DNA from: Trichoplusia ni
Taxonomy: Eukaryota > Arthropoda > Insecta > Lepidoptera > Noctuidae
Assembly: GCF_003590095.1 (NCBI RefSeq)
Contig: NC_039480.1
Location: 10,703,328 to 10,767,327, forward strand
Length of the DNA stretch: 64,000 bases
Reading direction: 5' to 3'
The position numbers and the translations under genes are program-made. Each line of letters begins with the position of its first letter. Position 1 is the stretch's first letter. The notes under the pieces were generated by a model. That model saw only the letters and a program-made list of their open reading frames with translations, searched no databases and was not told where the DNA came from. Of the stretch, positions 10,138 to 20,570 are shown in pieces.

Positions 10138-13100
10138 ATGACTTCTCTTCTGTTGCTCAAATCAATGTTATTTGCTAATGCACTGCAGAAAACAAAAAAG
10201 AAGAAGAAAACCAAAAATAAAAATATGTAAGTATTGAATCAAACCAATTGTGTTAACATACCTAGTTTGAATGACCTGTACATCATTTTATAGTATATTT
10301 GCAGTGTTTTACATAACTATCTCCATTTCAGGAGTAAAATAAAGAAAGGAACATTTACTATGTGCAGAATATGCAATGATGAAAAAGGAAACATTCCAAT
10401 ATTTAACAACATTGTAACTCCTGACTTGCCTGAGGAAATAAAGAATTTTTCTGGTGTGATAGTAAGTTAATTTATTAAATATTTTAAAATAGATTTTCTT
10501 TCCTCATAAAAGCCATAAGTAATTCGTCCTTAAGTTCGTATTATCTAAGATCACATCACACATGTAAATGTGGCTGTTCCTTTGTCCTACCCCTATACTC
10601 CGTCAGTAGACATCCTAGCAGATCTTATGCTTCCAAAATGTATTCAAAAACCTAGTAGTATTAACCTGGAATATTGTAAAATGCTATGAAACCACATTAT
10701 TTACTTTCTAACTGTTGATCATTCCAGGTCAGTAAAACAGACAATCTTTCAAAAACTATGTGCCAGAACTGTTTGGACTTGCTGAATGGATGCATCATGT
10801 TCAGAGATATTTGTAGAAGCACTAATGAGAAACTAATACAACTATCAATACAAAAAGGTATGAAAAAACAATTGTACATTTTCAGTTTTTAATTGTAATG
10901 AGATTTAAACAGACCAAAACAAATATATTTAAAAAAGTATTGAATTGTAATGGGCAGATATACACCATGATTTTTTGTCTTACAAAAGCAGCCCAGTTTA
11001 TGTATCCAATGACTAGAAGAAAAAAATAGGTATTTATGATTTGAATACATTTAAAATGCAATTTTTATTCAATATTATGATGCAATTCGCAGTATTTTAG
11101 AAACACAGCTCTGTTGCGAGCGCGGTCCGAGCCTTGTAACAATGAGGGGCGCGGGCGGCGGCGTTTTTATCATTTTTAAGAGTATATTTCAGATTTCTCT
11201 TGTTTAATTTTTCTTCGTACTATTATCTTAGTTGATGATAAAATAATAATCAACGCGCCTAGGAGTATTTTACGTCGGATACATGAACTGGGCCACTTTT
11301 GTAAGACGACAAAAAAGTCACCGTGTATATATAATATATATTTTAAATAAAGTTCATTATAAAATTGAGCTAAAAGAATCAAATGCTTTAAGTGTATGGA
11401 TTGATTACACCAATTAATCAATTTTTTCATGAACATATTCTATAGTTTCAGAAATCAGTATCAAGCCTAAAAACTGCAAAACAGCTGAGTGTGCTGAAGG
11501 ATCCGAAACTGTTTGGGTAGGGCCTCCCAAGGGTAGGTTGTGAACACTTCGCTACTATACTACTTAAGTCGGCTTCAAATAAGACACCCAGACTCAGAAC
11601 AAGCATTAGTGGATCACACAAACGCTTGTCCTACGCGGGGATCGAACCCGAGATACGTCGCGCGCAGTGGGTTCGGCGTGATGACCTCAGCCACTCGGCT
11701 ATCCGTGCAGTAACAGTGGCGAAAGGAACCGCTTCAGTGTCGCCGTAACACAGCCTTGTTTTACGCAGCGCTCTTGACGTGACAGTGGCGCAAATGGAGC
11801 TCTTCTAAAATGAATGAAAACAACATAGGCTCCGCAAACGCACCACTAAGGTGACGCTGCAGCGCTTCTTTCCATCACTAATTTGAAGGCGTATTTTGAA
11901 GTAGGTTAAACAGTAATGCACAAAGAAACACCAGGACAGGGGCTCAAAAAATTTACTCTCTAAATTGTTGAATACGTATTCAAATGCTGTTAGATTTTTT
12001 ACACGGATAACCTACTCTAGTATAGTCAAAAGTACTATGCAAAAATTCGCAGAGCTAAAAATTGGCGGTTGAGAGAAAAGAGGTTATTAAATAATTATTA
12101 ACGAAATATCACAACCGCACAGATCCGACTTATATAGAAAAATATATTCAAGATAGAATATCGATATCATCGGCTATTGGATTTTTTTTTTGTAAATGGT
12201 AAAATGGTAATGATGTTATCCCAAAATTAGAGTAAACAAAGTTGTAATTATATATTTTTTTACATGTATATATCGCGAGTTTGTCCGTGTATTAGTTTGT
12301 ACGTTGGAACTTTTTGACGCTCAAACGAACAACTCAAAACATTACATACACATTTATTATTATTTAGATTTAGATACCGTTTAAAAATTTGCATAACAAT
12401 TTCACACAAAGCGATCGATTTCCATGATGCTCCCTATTCGATATTATTATTTTTTTTTACCTACATTTAGTTACTTTTCTTTTGAGACCAGCCTGTGTAT
12501 TTTTCATACAAGCATTGTCCTATACCAACTTATTTATTCACTTTAAGTTGAGCCGACGAAAGACTTGGACACTACTGAGGGTGACTCCAGCTACTTAGCA
12601 CCCCCTGAGCCTCCTGATCCACCAAATGCTGAAAGTGAAGACGACTACAACATTCCATCACCAGTATTCTCTGAAGATACAGACCAATCTATCTGGACCT
12701 GTATGGCTTGCCATCAGGGATTTAATGACATGGTTAGTGTGTAGTGTAAGGTCTAACTCTAATTTGTAGCGACATTCGACAGGTCTATTATTTTCTGGTT
12801 ATGTTTTTAACAAGTTTAGCCTGCTACGGATTCTCCGCATTGCAGCTTTATAAGCCGGAATCTAGAATGAAAACAAAGATAAAACCCGCAACGAAATTAA
12901 ACCCACTTTACTATAATAAATCCACTGCCTTGCAAGTAGGAGACAAAAAAAATATATTGCAGTAGCACGTACGAAACTTTGAATGAACTTGTTGCAACTA
13001 CATGCCAAAACGAAAATGTTACTAATACTTAAAAAATACATTTTCTTTTAGGAGTCATACAGCCATCACCTGAAAATATGTAATTCACAAACAGCAGAAG

Positions 13101-14446
13101 AGCGCAAGCCACCTGAGGAAGTCACTAAACGGAAGTTCCTGTGTGATATTTGTGGGAAGACAACTTCAGCCAATGCTAGTCTGCAAATTCATATGTAAGT
13201 ATGTTAAGAAAATCAGCCAATATAAAGGGATAAAACGCGTGACTTCATGCTTTGCATATAATATTTAACTTAATTGCACTTATGATCGTTCTTATACTAT
13301 TACTTATACATTTTTTTCAGGGGTACTCACGAAAATGTTTTCCCTTTCAAATGCGATGTTTGTCCATATCAAGGCCGAACTGTAGATCTTCTGAGGGTTC
13401 ATAAGAGATCGCATTTAGCCGAGAAACCGTATAAATGTCCGCAATGCCCTAAGGCAACAACCACAGCTAGCAATCTCGCTAAACATACGCGGCAGGTTCA
13501 CAGCTCTGCTCGGCCATATAAGGTAAAGTGTAATTTACATTGTACAAGTACTTAAAATTTTGAAGATTTTTATTATGATAAAAGTGACGCACTTATTCAC
13601 TTTCCCAGAATATAAATGAGAATAGGGTATTTGACTAAATATGTCTGTTATGTCTATGTAATATATCTGTTTAGTCCACGTCAGACAATTTTTCTAAAAA
13701 TACATTTTTTTTTTAATATTATTACGTCGTTAAAAAAGAAGGAAGACTTCTTCTTATTCTTCATTAGGAGTAGTCCGCAGTAAGGAATTAAATCTTTGTG
13801 TCACGGGGGGTTTGACAAACGTACAGATCACATGCACGAAGACACCCAGACGTAGCATTCGTGGATCGCACAAATGCTTGTCCTACGCGGGAATCGAATC
13901 CGCGACGCGACGCGCACTGTGGGTTTGGCGTGGGGACCACAACCACTTTAATTACATTTTATGTTTATTTTGTTTCAGTGTACTTATTGTGATAAGGCAT
14001 TCTCCTATCAACATGACATGAAAAGGCATGTCAAGGATATACACCTGCGACAAGGCACAGTAGAATGCGAAATCTGTTATAAGAAGTTTAACACTAAGTA
14101 AGTAAACCAAGAACAATTCATAGCAGTGGAATATATTTCAGAAAAAAAAGGATATTAAGAAATAATGAAACCCTGGCCTCTGTGAACCATTTACTGGGAT
14201 AAATGGAAGGGCTATAGTGGCCAATAACAATAATAATTATCTTTGTGTTTTAGGAAAATATTACAAGGACATAGATGGAAAGTCCATAAGATCAAAGGAA
14301 TAAGACAGGGCCGTCTCCCGTCGTACTTGCAGTATCAAATGGTCGAACAAGAAAATGAAAATAATGAGGTCATCAACGACGGTAGCAATGAGTGTGAAGC
14401 TGAAGTAGAAAGATGTCAGAAATATGATAATGAGGAAAAACAATAG
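10138..14446 (+). CDS. ZAD and C2H2 zinc-finger protein, third family member
   Basis: Predicted 423-aa ZAD-zinc-finger protein. Exons: 10138-10226, 10332-10461, 10728-10857, 11452-11532, 12548-12732, 13052-13194, 13321-13522, 13979-14097, 14254-14446. The N-terminus is lysine-rich. The ZAD has CRIC (41-44) and CQNC (85-88), and its two exons are 130 nt each with the same phases as in the two minus-strand genes, pointing to common descent. An acidic linker (about 117-190) precedes about six fingers (193-380), the first of C2HC type and one joined by an AEKPYKC linker; the tail is acidic. The acceptor of exon 5 is TTTAAG rather than CAG, but the reading frame requires it or something close. The third intron holds a MITE, and two later introns hold SINE fragments. 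Target DNA is unknown. Confidence 0.88.
10956..11331 (+). mobile_element. ~0.4-kb MITE with long terminal inverted repeats, copy 1
   Basis: Starts AGATATACACCATGATTTTT and ends with the inverted counterpart (AAAGTCACCGTGTATAT). The termini pair over some 50 bases including CTTACAAAAGCAGCCCAGTT versus AACTGGGCCACTTTTGTAAG. The interior shares the block GTCCGAGCCTTGTAACAATG followed by a GC-rich stretch with the copy at 14879-15276, in the same orientation. It has no coding capacity and is inserted in intron 3 of the plus-strand ZAD gene. Confidence 0.88.
11583..11708 (-). mobile_element. tRNA-derived SINE fragment, copy 3
   Basis: Minus-strand copy with an intact head (GCACGGATAGCCGAGTGG, B-box GGTTCGATCCC) and the beginning of the body (GGACAAGCGTTTGTG). 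The 3' half and A tail are absent. It lies in the ~1-kb intron between exons 11452-11532 and 12548-12732, opposite to the host gene. Confidence 0.8.
13767..13946 (-). mobile_element. tRNA-derived SINE fragment, copy 4
   Basis: Minus-strand copy with the body well preserved (GTTTGTCAAACCCCCCGTG, then the AATTTAATTC region) and a diverged B-box (GATTCGATTCC). The first ~20 bases of the tRNA-like head are missing. It lies in the intron just upstream of the exon at 13979-14097. Confidence 0.8.
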
Positions 14447-14878
14447 CCAAACTTTATTTTGTAAACAGCATATTATGCTGGCCATGTGGCCTAAGTATTA
14501 TTTACTTTATAAAGGTGTAGGTTTCATAACGTTGCCCAAGTTGCACCCGTATTCATGAACAGTATTATAACGTCATGCTGTTATTTTCATTCTGCTGGAC
14601 ACTGACAGACAACATGATGTGATATCAAAGTGTCGTTTTTGTAAACTTGTTTCACACAGATTTCGATTCACACAATTATTTCTTTCTTAGATATTTATGT
14701 ACTTAACGGGGTTTTATATTATTTATGGAATGTGTGAAGAGGCTACCTACCTACTTTTGTGTTGGTACTTTTTTAGCTAAAAATCCATAATGTTAGAAGA
14801 TTTATGTAATACTTAGATCACTCCCTTGCTTTACCTTGAAAACAGATAGTTTTTTCTAGTTATACCTGTTGTCGATAT

Positions 14879-15276
14879 AGATATACACCGTGATTTTTTA
14901 GTCGTCTTACAAAAGCAGCTCAGTTTATGTATCCAATGACTAGAACACGTTCATGAAAAAAAAAATAGGTATTTATGAGATTTGAATAAATTAAAAATGT
15001 AATTTTTATTTAATATTATGATGCAATTCGTAGTTTTTTTAGAAACACAACTCTGTTGCGAGCGCGGTCCGAGCCTTGTAACAATGAGGGGCGCGGGCGG
15101 CGGCGTTTTTATCATTTTTAAGAGTATATTTCAGATTTCTCTTGTTTAATATTTCTTCGTACGTAATTATCTTAGTTGATGATAAAAAAATAATAATCTC
15201 GCCTAGGGGTATTTTACGTCGGATACATGAACTGGGCTACTTTTGTAAGACGACTAAAAAATCACCGTGTATATCT
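14879..15276 (+). mobile_element. ~0.4-kb MITE with long terminal inverted repeats, copy 2
   Basis: 398 bp. The left end AGATATACACCGTGATTTTT and right end AAAAATCACCGTGTATATCT are nearly perfect inverted repeats for about 55 bases, continuing inwards through TAGTCGTCTTACAAAAGCAG. The inner region is almost identical to the copy 4 kb upstream (TAAGAGTATATTTCAGATTT and the GC-rich core). It lies in the 3' flank of the ZAD gene. High similarity between the copies suggests fairly recent activity. No transposase is present. Confidence 0.92.
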
Positions 15277-16125
15277 CCGCAATTCCTTATAAAAAAATGA
15301 TAATAAACGAACCAACCGTTTTTCCTTTAAATATTCTTTATTATTACAGATTAAATAAAAGAGAAAGATGGTGAATTATTAATAAGAAATAATGATGACT
15401 GATATATTTGTATATTGCTAGAGTGTTCTATGGAAAAATCTTCTAATCTATTGATTGAGATTATTGTTGCTTATCTTCGGAATAGTAGTAGTACTTAATA
15501 TTTTTTGTAACATAAAAATAGAATATAAAAAACAATAAGTCTTATATAGATTGCCAATATATATTTGACACTTAACAAAAAAATACACTAGGCCAATGCG
15601 TTTCATCGTATGTACCTAAAGAGTTGGAGGCTAGCAAAATAGCCTTTGAATAATGCACCTATCTGACGTCATACGAGAATTGAACTCAATATATTATTAT
15701 CATGTATTGTTTTTACTCCAAAAAGGAAATTGTATCAAATTTGTTTTGAAAATATATCTGACGGAGTAGTTAGATTTAATTAGACAGACACCCTGATCTT
15801 TTCTAGACGCAATTATTGATTATTAAATTGTTGAAGTAGATACTACACACTGTAGCTAATGTAATAAATTATGATAAAACAGTTTTATTTATGAACATAA
15901 TTATTTCTTTAAAAAATAATATATTCCTTCTTTATCACCACCTATTTTATTTTATTTGTGCCATTGTACCTTATTACTGATAATTAAATGCTTCTCATAG
16001 GACATTAATACAATCAAACCGATTCTGAATAAAAATGTTTTGTTCTGAATCCTTATAATTGACACAGCCAGCAAAAGAAACAGACCTGTTTCAAATTCCA
16101 AGCAAAGATATTACTTTCATAAAAA
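15277..16125. other. Upstream region of the ommochrome-binding protein gene
   Basis: AT-rich with no coding sequence seen. TTATAATT at about 16052-16060, some 70 bp before the start codon, could act as a TATA-like element. This is a weak call made from position and composition only. Confidence 0.4.
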
Positions 16126-17398
16126 ATGTATACTTGTGGACTTTTAGCAGCATTATTTTGTTTAAATCAGAGTTTTGCTTTCGATCTGCCCAGAGATTTG
16201 TGTAGTTCAGAGTTGAAAATTAGTAATAATCATTATAATGTGAGTGATATTTACGACGTCGGTGACGCCTACCCTACCCATGCTCACTACGACGTCTACG
16301 GCAACTTGTTCTATGTGGAGTCGGGACGTAATGAGAAAGGTTTTTATTTTAATGCCAACGTTATCAAGTTTAAAACAACCACGCCCACGAAAATACCAGG
16401 TACGAGTTTTCCAAGTTATACCATTATATTTCTCAGATTTGTATATTTTTGCTAGGTAAATGTAATTTTTATTGAGTTCCTATACCAAGATGTAAAAGTA
16501 AAAACCAGTCAAATGCCAAAAATTAATGCTTAACTGTAACAAACGTTGCCTAACCTTGATCTTTACTTTGTAGTATTTGTTGTTATCGCGGATACAGAAA
16601 TACATAATTTGTGAATTTTTTAACATCTAGATATCACCGTTCATGAGACACAGCCTGGTGACGGACGGATGAACAGACAGCGGACCGTCAAAATTGGCGT
16701 TCCGTTTTTGCCTTTTCTAGTTTTTATGATACCATGTTAATTTTAGAACCTATGGTTTTCTAGGTCTACCTGCGGACATCACTTATTCAGTTGCCGTCGA
16801 CAAAAATGAGAAGAGCGTATATTTTGGTACAGGAAAGGGTATTTTCAAATACAATTACGAAAGTCATCATGCAACGCCCATTACTAGCAGTACTTTGAAG
16901 CTGGATATGATATTTGTGGACAAAGACAGTAATAAATATGTTACACAAAGCAACGACGGAGTAGAAGAGTTGTACCTATTGGATAGAGAAATGATGACAA
17001 AAGTTCGTTTCAGCACCCTCGAAGCACTCAACGAACTGGCTATTGATGACAAAAACAACTTCTATTACATAAAAGGTGATAGATTGTTCGTGTTGAAGCA
17101 AACTTTGTCATCGCCCATATGTATTGGAAACGTCACTTATGACGGTATGGCGCAAATTGCTACACACGAAAGCAACATATTCATCGCCAGTGACGACTTC
17201 ATGTATTTCCACGAAAATGATACTGGAAATATAAAATTAGTGGACGAAGCTCCAGAAAACGTAAAAGCCGTTGCTTTTGAGTCTACTGGAGACTTTGTTC
17301 TAGGAGTTCATGGCAAACTCATTAAATATAAGAAAAACAAATGTCCCTTCAGGAACTCACAAGTTATTGTAGGAAATGATGATGATGATACACAGTAA
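16126..17398 (+). CDS. Ommochrome-binding protein-like secreted protein
   Basis: Two exons, 16126-16399 and 16764-17398, give 302 aa. The first 18-20 residues (MYTCGLLAALFCLNQSFA) form a clear signal peptide. The mature part matches what I recall of moth ommochrome-binding protein, a haemolymph protein first described in Manduca that carries ommochrome pigment: YDVYGNLFYVES, a VDKNEKSVYFG block, repeated 'D...N.FY' strands and a KCPF ending. The repeated short beta-strand units suggest a propeller-like fold (inference). Two cysteines near the C-terminus and one near the N-terminus could form disulphides. The tail is acidic (NDDDDTQ). A poly(A) signal lies only 11 bases after the stop. It is the only gene here that points strongly to Lepidoptera. 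The pigment ligand is inferred from the family. Confidence 0.88.
16625..16735 (+). repeat. Dispersed repeat fragment in the intron
   Basis: The text CGTTCATGAGACACAGCCTG, GTGACGGACGGATGAACAG and CCGTTTTTGCC is a recurrent lepidopteran repeat tail ('catgagatacagcctggtgacagacggacgg ... cccgttttta'). A diverged copy in the opposite orientation lies near 49965-50030. It occupies part of the only intron of the ommochrome-binding protein gene. Confidence 0.6.
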
Positions 17399-17409
17399 TT
17401 TTTTGCAAC

Positions 17410-17415
17410 AATAAA
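17410..17415 (+). terminator. Poly(A) signal of the ommochrome-binding protein gene
   Basis: AATAAA 11 bases after the TAA stop, followed by a T-rich stretch. This implies an unusually short 3' UTR. Confidence 0.75.
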
Positions 17416-18194
17416 GAACAGATATTTTAATTATCTTTTTTATTATTCAAAATAAATTACATACCTAATATCTTACATCCCACAATAGCCAAACTGATAA
17501 TATAATTACCCATTGTTACATTTATAACAACTCAATTCTCTTTATAGACTGTTGAAATTGTTTTCATACCAACTAAAATTATACATTATTAAAATGTAGG
17601 CACAATACACCAAAAAATTCTGGTATCGTTCATGAAAGCCATGATACAGACCAAGAAAATGTGAATATTTCAATTAAATTCTAACTATCTTTCTATCATG
17701 TAAAAATGTGTGTGAATCAAGTACAATTAAATATATTAATATAAAACAGAGCATTTAACTTAGCACAATGCATATCTGAAAAGCTTTAACACTGTCTAAC
17801 CACAATGTTATTATTGCTCTGTTTTCTTTCATTTGTTAATTATCTTTTCAAATGAATTATGTCATACTTCTTGATTTATATTAATTACAAAAGAGGTGCA
17901 CAGGTGGGTATCATACATGTTCATTTGGGATGTGGTTGCTAATCACAACTACAATAATTATATCATAAAATACTGCTTGGAGCTTCAAAGCTTTACAAGT
18001 CATTCTTAAAGTGTATTAGTTTATCAGTTAACAGTATTTCAAAATCAAAGTAATGCTTGAAACTATTTTAACTAGATTTGCCTACATTATTGCTCACTTA
18101 CATTTATAAAAACTTACCTTCCTAGCATAATGAGTAAAAGATGATCACAAAACCAGACTAATTAAAATAGTACCTTCATAAAGTATGACTTATG
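17416..18194. other. Probable 3' UTR of the CCCH gene
   Basis: AT-rich with no open frame. TTTATT near 17434-17440 reads AATAAA on the minus strand and would give the CCCH gene a 3' UTR of about 750 nt. The two convergent genes would then end within ~30 bp of each other. Confidence 0.5.
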
Positions 18195-19928
18195 TCAATG
18201 TGGTAGTATACTTTGAGATATCATAGGGAATGTAATAGGCTGAGCCTGTGAGTTAGGCAATGCCATGGGTTGACTAGTGCTGGAGATTGTTATCTGCTGA
18301 GTGGATGTTTGATGCACAAGTTGTTGGGCAGATGGCACTAACTGCTGCTGGGCTGATTGTTGGGCAGCTAGTTGCTGAGCTGACTGTTGTGCTACCATCT
18401 GTTGAGCAGACTGCTGGGCCGCAGCAGCCAATTGTTGCGCTGACTGCTGTGCAGCAGCTGCTAAATGTTGGGCGGATTGTTGCGCTGCTAGATGTTGTGC
18501 AGATTGCTGGGCAGCCAAGTGCTGTGCTGACTGTTGAGCTGCCAAATGTTGAGCAGATTGTTGTGCAGCTAGATGCTGTGCAGATTGCTGTGCTGCTAAG
18601 TGTTGTGCTGACTGTTGAGCAGCCATATGCTGTGCTGACTGTTGGGCAGCTAAATGTTGAGCAGTTTGTTGTACTGCTAAATGCTGGGCAGATTGTTGGG
18701 CGGCTAAACGTTGAGCTGAATGTTGAGCAAGGTGCTGGGCTGACTGTTGAGCAGCAGCTAGATGCTGTACGGACTGCTGGGTGGCATACTGCGTGGCTTG
18801 ATGTTGAGGTGCCAGTTGAGGTTGCAGTGCTGATTGTTGTACAAGCTGCTGGACCGCTGTTTGTGAGGCATTGCTCATCAATTGTTGAGCAGGCTGTGCT
18901 ATAGTTAACTGAGCTGGGACTGCTACAACGGTTTGTCCTCCGCCCATAAGCGTTCCGGAATCACTAACTTGCATAAGTTGCTGAGCTCCAGCACTAGTTA
19001 CTATTAGAGCCCCAGAGTTACCCATCAGCTGTTGAGTTGTGCTCACTGTTAGGATTTGTGGGGCAGGAGTCAATAATTGTGCTCGAGAAGCAGCTGGGGC
19101 TAAAGCTAGATTTGGTGTTGCTGTTGCTGGAACTAATGCTGGCAGAGCTCCGGCAAGACTCACCACAGGAGTCACACTCACAGTTGCCAGAGACACCGGT
19201 GCTGAAGTGCCATGGCGTGAAGTTATGACACAGGGTTGACCAGACCTTACTGCAGCAGTTTGTTCTAATAAAAATTCATTCATAGATGTCAACTGAACAT
19301 TCTTCTCTGTCAGGTCTCCAACTTTCTTTAGTAACACACTTATATTATCATGAAGTAATTTTATTTTATGGTCTAAGGTTTCACAATTGGGGCAGAAATT
19401 TGATTGAGCTAATACCTGTTTCTCTATCCCATTATCTTCAAAGGCAAATCTTCTTAGCTTAGCTTCTGGAGGAGAGTCATCATCTCTGATAGGTGGAGGT
19501 GGCCGATTATATTGTGGTGGAGGAATGTTGAGCACTGAAACAACTTCACTGGCAGCTACATCAGGTGGATGAATAAATTTACAGTCTTGATTAGAACAGG
19601 CTCCATGTATGTAAGCTTGGCAAAATGGTGAGTTTCGAGTGTTCCGTGGGAACGTGCCAGTAATGTAAAAATTATCTTCCTCTTCTACAGTGCTGTGTAT
19701 GAATTTACAGTTTACTCTGTAACAACCTTTGTTTTGAAAGTCATGACAAAACCGAAACAGTTCCTTTAAATAGGCTTTGGGAGGTATCTCATGAATGAAT
19801 CTGCAGTTTTCTCGGGTACAACAACCGCGTATATAATCTCTGCAGTAACAATTCGCAGCTGGAACTGACTTATCACCAGTATCTGAGGCGCTCATTGCAC
19901 CTTCTGAATTCAAAGTTATGACCATCAT
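18195..19928 (-). CDS. ZC3H10: CCCH zinc-finger RNA-binding protein, ZC3H10-like
   Basis: Single-exon gene, 577 aa. Three evenly spaced CCCH fingers, each C-x7-C-x4-C-x3-H (29-46, 61-78, 103-120), are in the arrangement of animal ZC3H10, an RNA-binding protein. A CPNC pair (179-182) and a heptad-rich stretch (about 184-225) look like a coiled coil, which also fits that family. The remaining half is Ala/Gln/Ser/Thr/Val-rich low complexity, including ~17 units of a nine-residue repeat (386-535), making the protein longer than the vertebrate one (about 430 aa from memory). The start at 19928 is the first Met; Met12 (19895) in the context GAMSAS is an alternative. Divergent from the two-pass membrane protein gene with a shared upstream region. 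The CCCH domain is clear; the orthology is probable. Confidence 0.85.
   Translation of the reverse strand: MMVITLNSEGAMSASDTGDKSVPAANCYCRDYIRGCCTRENCRFIHEIPPKAYLKELFRFCHDFQNKGCYRVNCKFIHSTVEEEDNFYITGTFPRNTRNSPFCQAYIHGACSNQDCKFIHPPDVAASEVVSVLNIPPPQYNRPPPPIRDDDSPPEAKLRRFAFEDNGIEKQVLAQSNFCPNCETLDHKIKLLHDNISVLLKKVGDLTEKNVQLTSMNEFLLEQTAAVRSGQPCVITSRHGTSAPVSLATVSVTPVVSLAGALPALVPATATPNLALAPAASRAQLLTPAPQILTVSTTQQLMGNSGALIVTSAGAQQLMQVSDSGTLMGGGQTVVAVPAQLTIAQPAQQLMSNASQTAVQQLVQQSALQPQLAPQHQATQYATQQSVQHLAAAQQSAQHLAQHSAQRLAAQQSAQHLAVQQTAQHLAAQQSAQHMAAQQSAQHLAAQQSAQHLAAQQSAQHLAAQQSAQHLAAQQSAQHLAAQQSAQHLAAAAQQSAQQLAAAAQQSAQQMVAQQSAQQLAAQQSAQQQLVPSAQQLVHQTSTQQITISSTSQPMALPNSQAQPITFPMISQSILPH
18326..18773 (-). 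repeat. 27-bp coding minisatellite in the CCCH gene
   Basis: About 17 tandem units of 27 nt encode the consensus LAAQQSAQH, with codon-level variation between units and a change from QHL to QQL/QQM towards the C-terminus. Two units are interrupted by extra Ala codons. The strand-reversed frame is open too, which is a by-product of the repeat. Confidence 0.93.
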
Positions 19929-20570
19929 TGATGCAGTTTCCCGCTAATATCAAGATCACCACATTGTTGTGGTTAAAATTCGGATCTTTGTGTACCACAG
20001 GCAGGTATGGCTTGCTGTTATTCGTGAGAACTATTGTTAATTACATAAACATTCCTTAAGCTATTCCAGTATCGTTCTTGGAAACGTTACTAAAACGTTA
20101 ATTCATGTTTTCACTATTATTTCATTTACAACACAGCACTTATCTCATGACAATTTATTATTTGACCTCATCCCATTGAAACACCAACGTTGTAAAAGAG
20201 AATAATTCAATGGACGGTTTGTTTTGACAAAACTAGTAGAAGTACATGAGAAGTACCATAATCTGTTTGTTGACTCCAGTCTGCAAAATGCTTTAATCGA
20301 GATATCACGCCGAGTATCCAAGACAACATCGTAGGCGAAAATTTTAGGCGATTTCTTTTATCCTATGAGATTTGATTTTTATCACAGTCTGTGGTCAGTA
20401 ATAAACACGAAATACAAAACATGGCGGCGTCAATCCGTGATAAACACTGTATTCGTCTTGTGTGTATTGTAAATTAAATTAGTTTGTTTTTAACATATTA
20501 TGAATGTTTAACGTGTTTGAAATTAAGTGAAACTACTTTATATGATAGAAAAGTAAGCTTTCAATACATA
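19929..20570. promoter_or_regulatory. Bidirectional promoter region with an ATGGCGGC motif
   Basis: About 640 bp between the CCCH gene (minus) and the first visible 5' exon of the two-pass protein gene (plus). At 20421-20428 the sequence ATGGCGGC, in the context AAAACATGGCGGCG, matches the core of the YY1/Pleiohomeotic site often found just downstream of housekeeping starts. No TATA box is evident. Shared use by both genes is inferred from the layout. Confidence 0.5.

Noticed and set aside
18287..18904. 205-codon plus-strand open frame opposite the CCCH gene
   Set aside because: It is the antisense of the 27-bp coding repeat; periodic sequence keeps the reverse frame open. There is no independent start or splice support.
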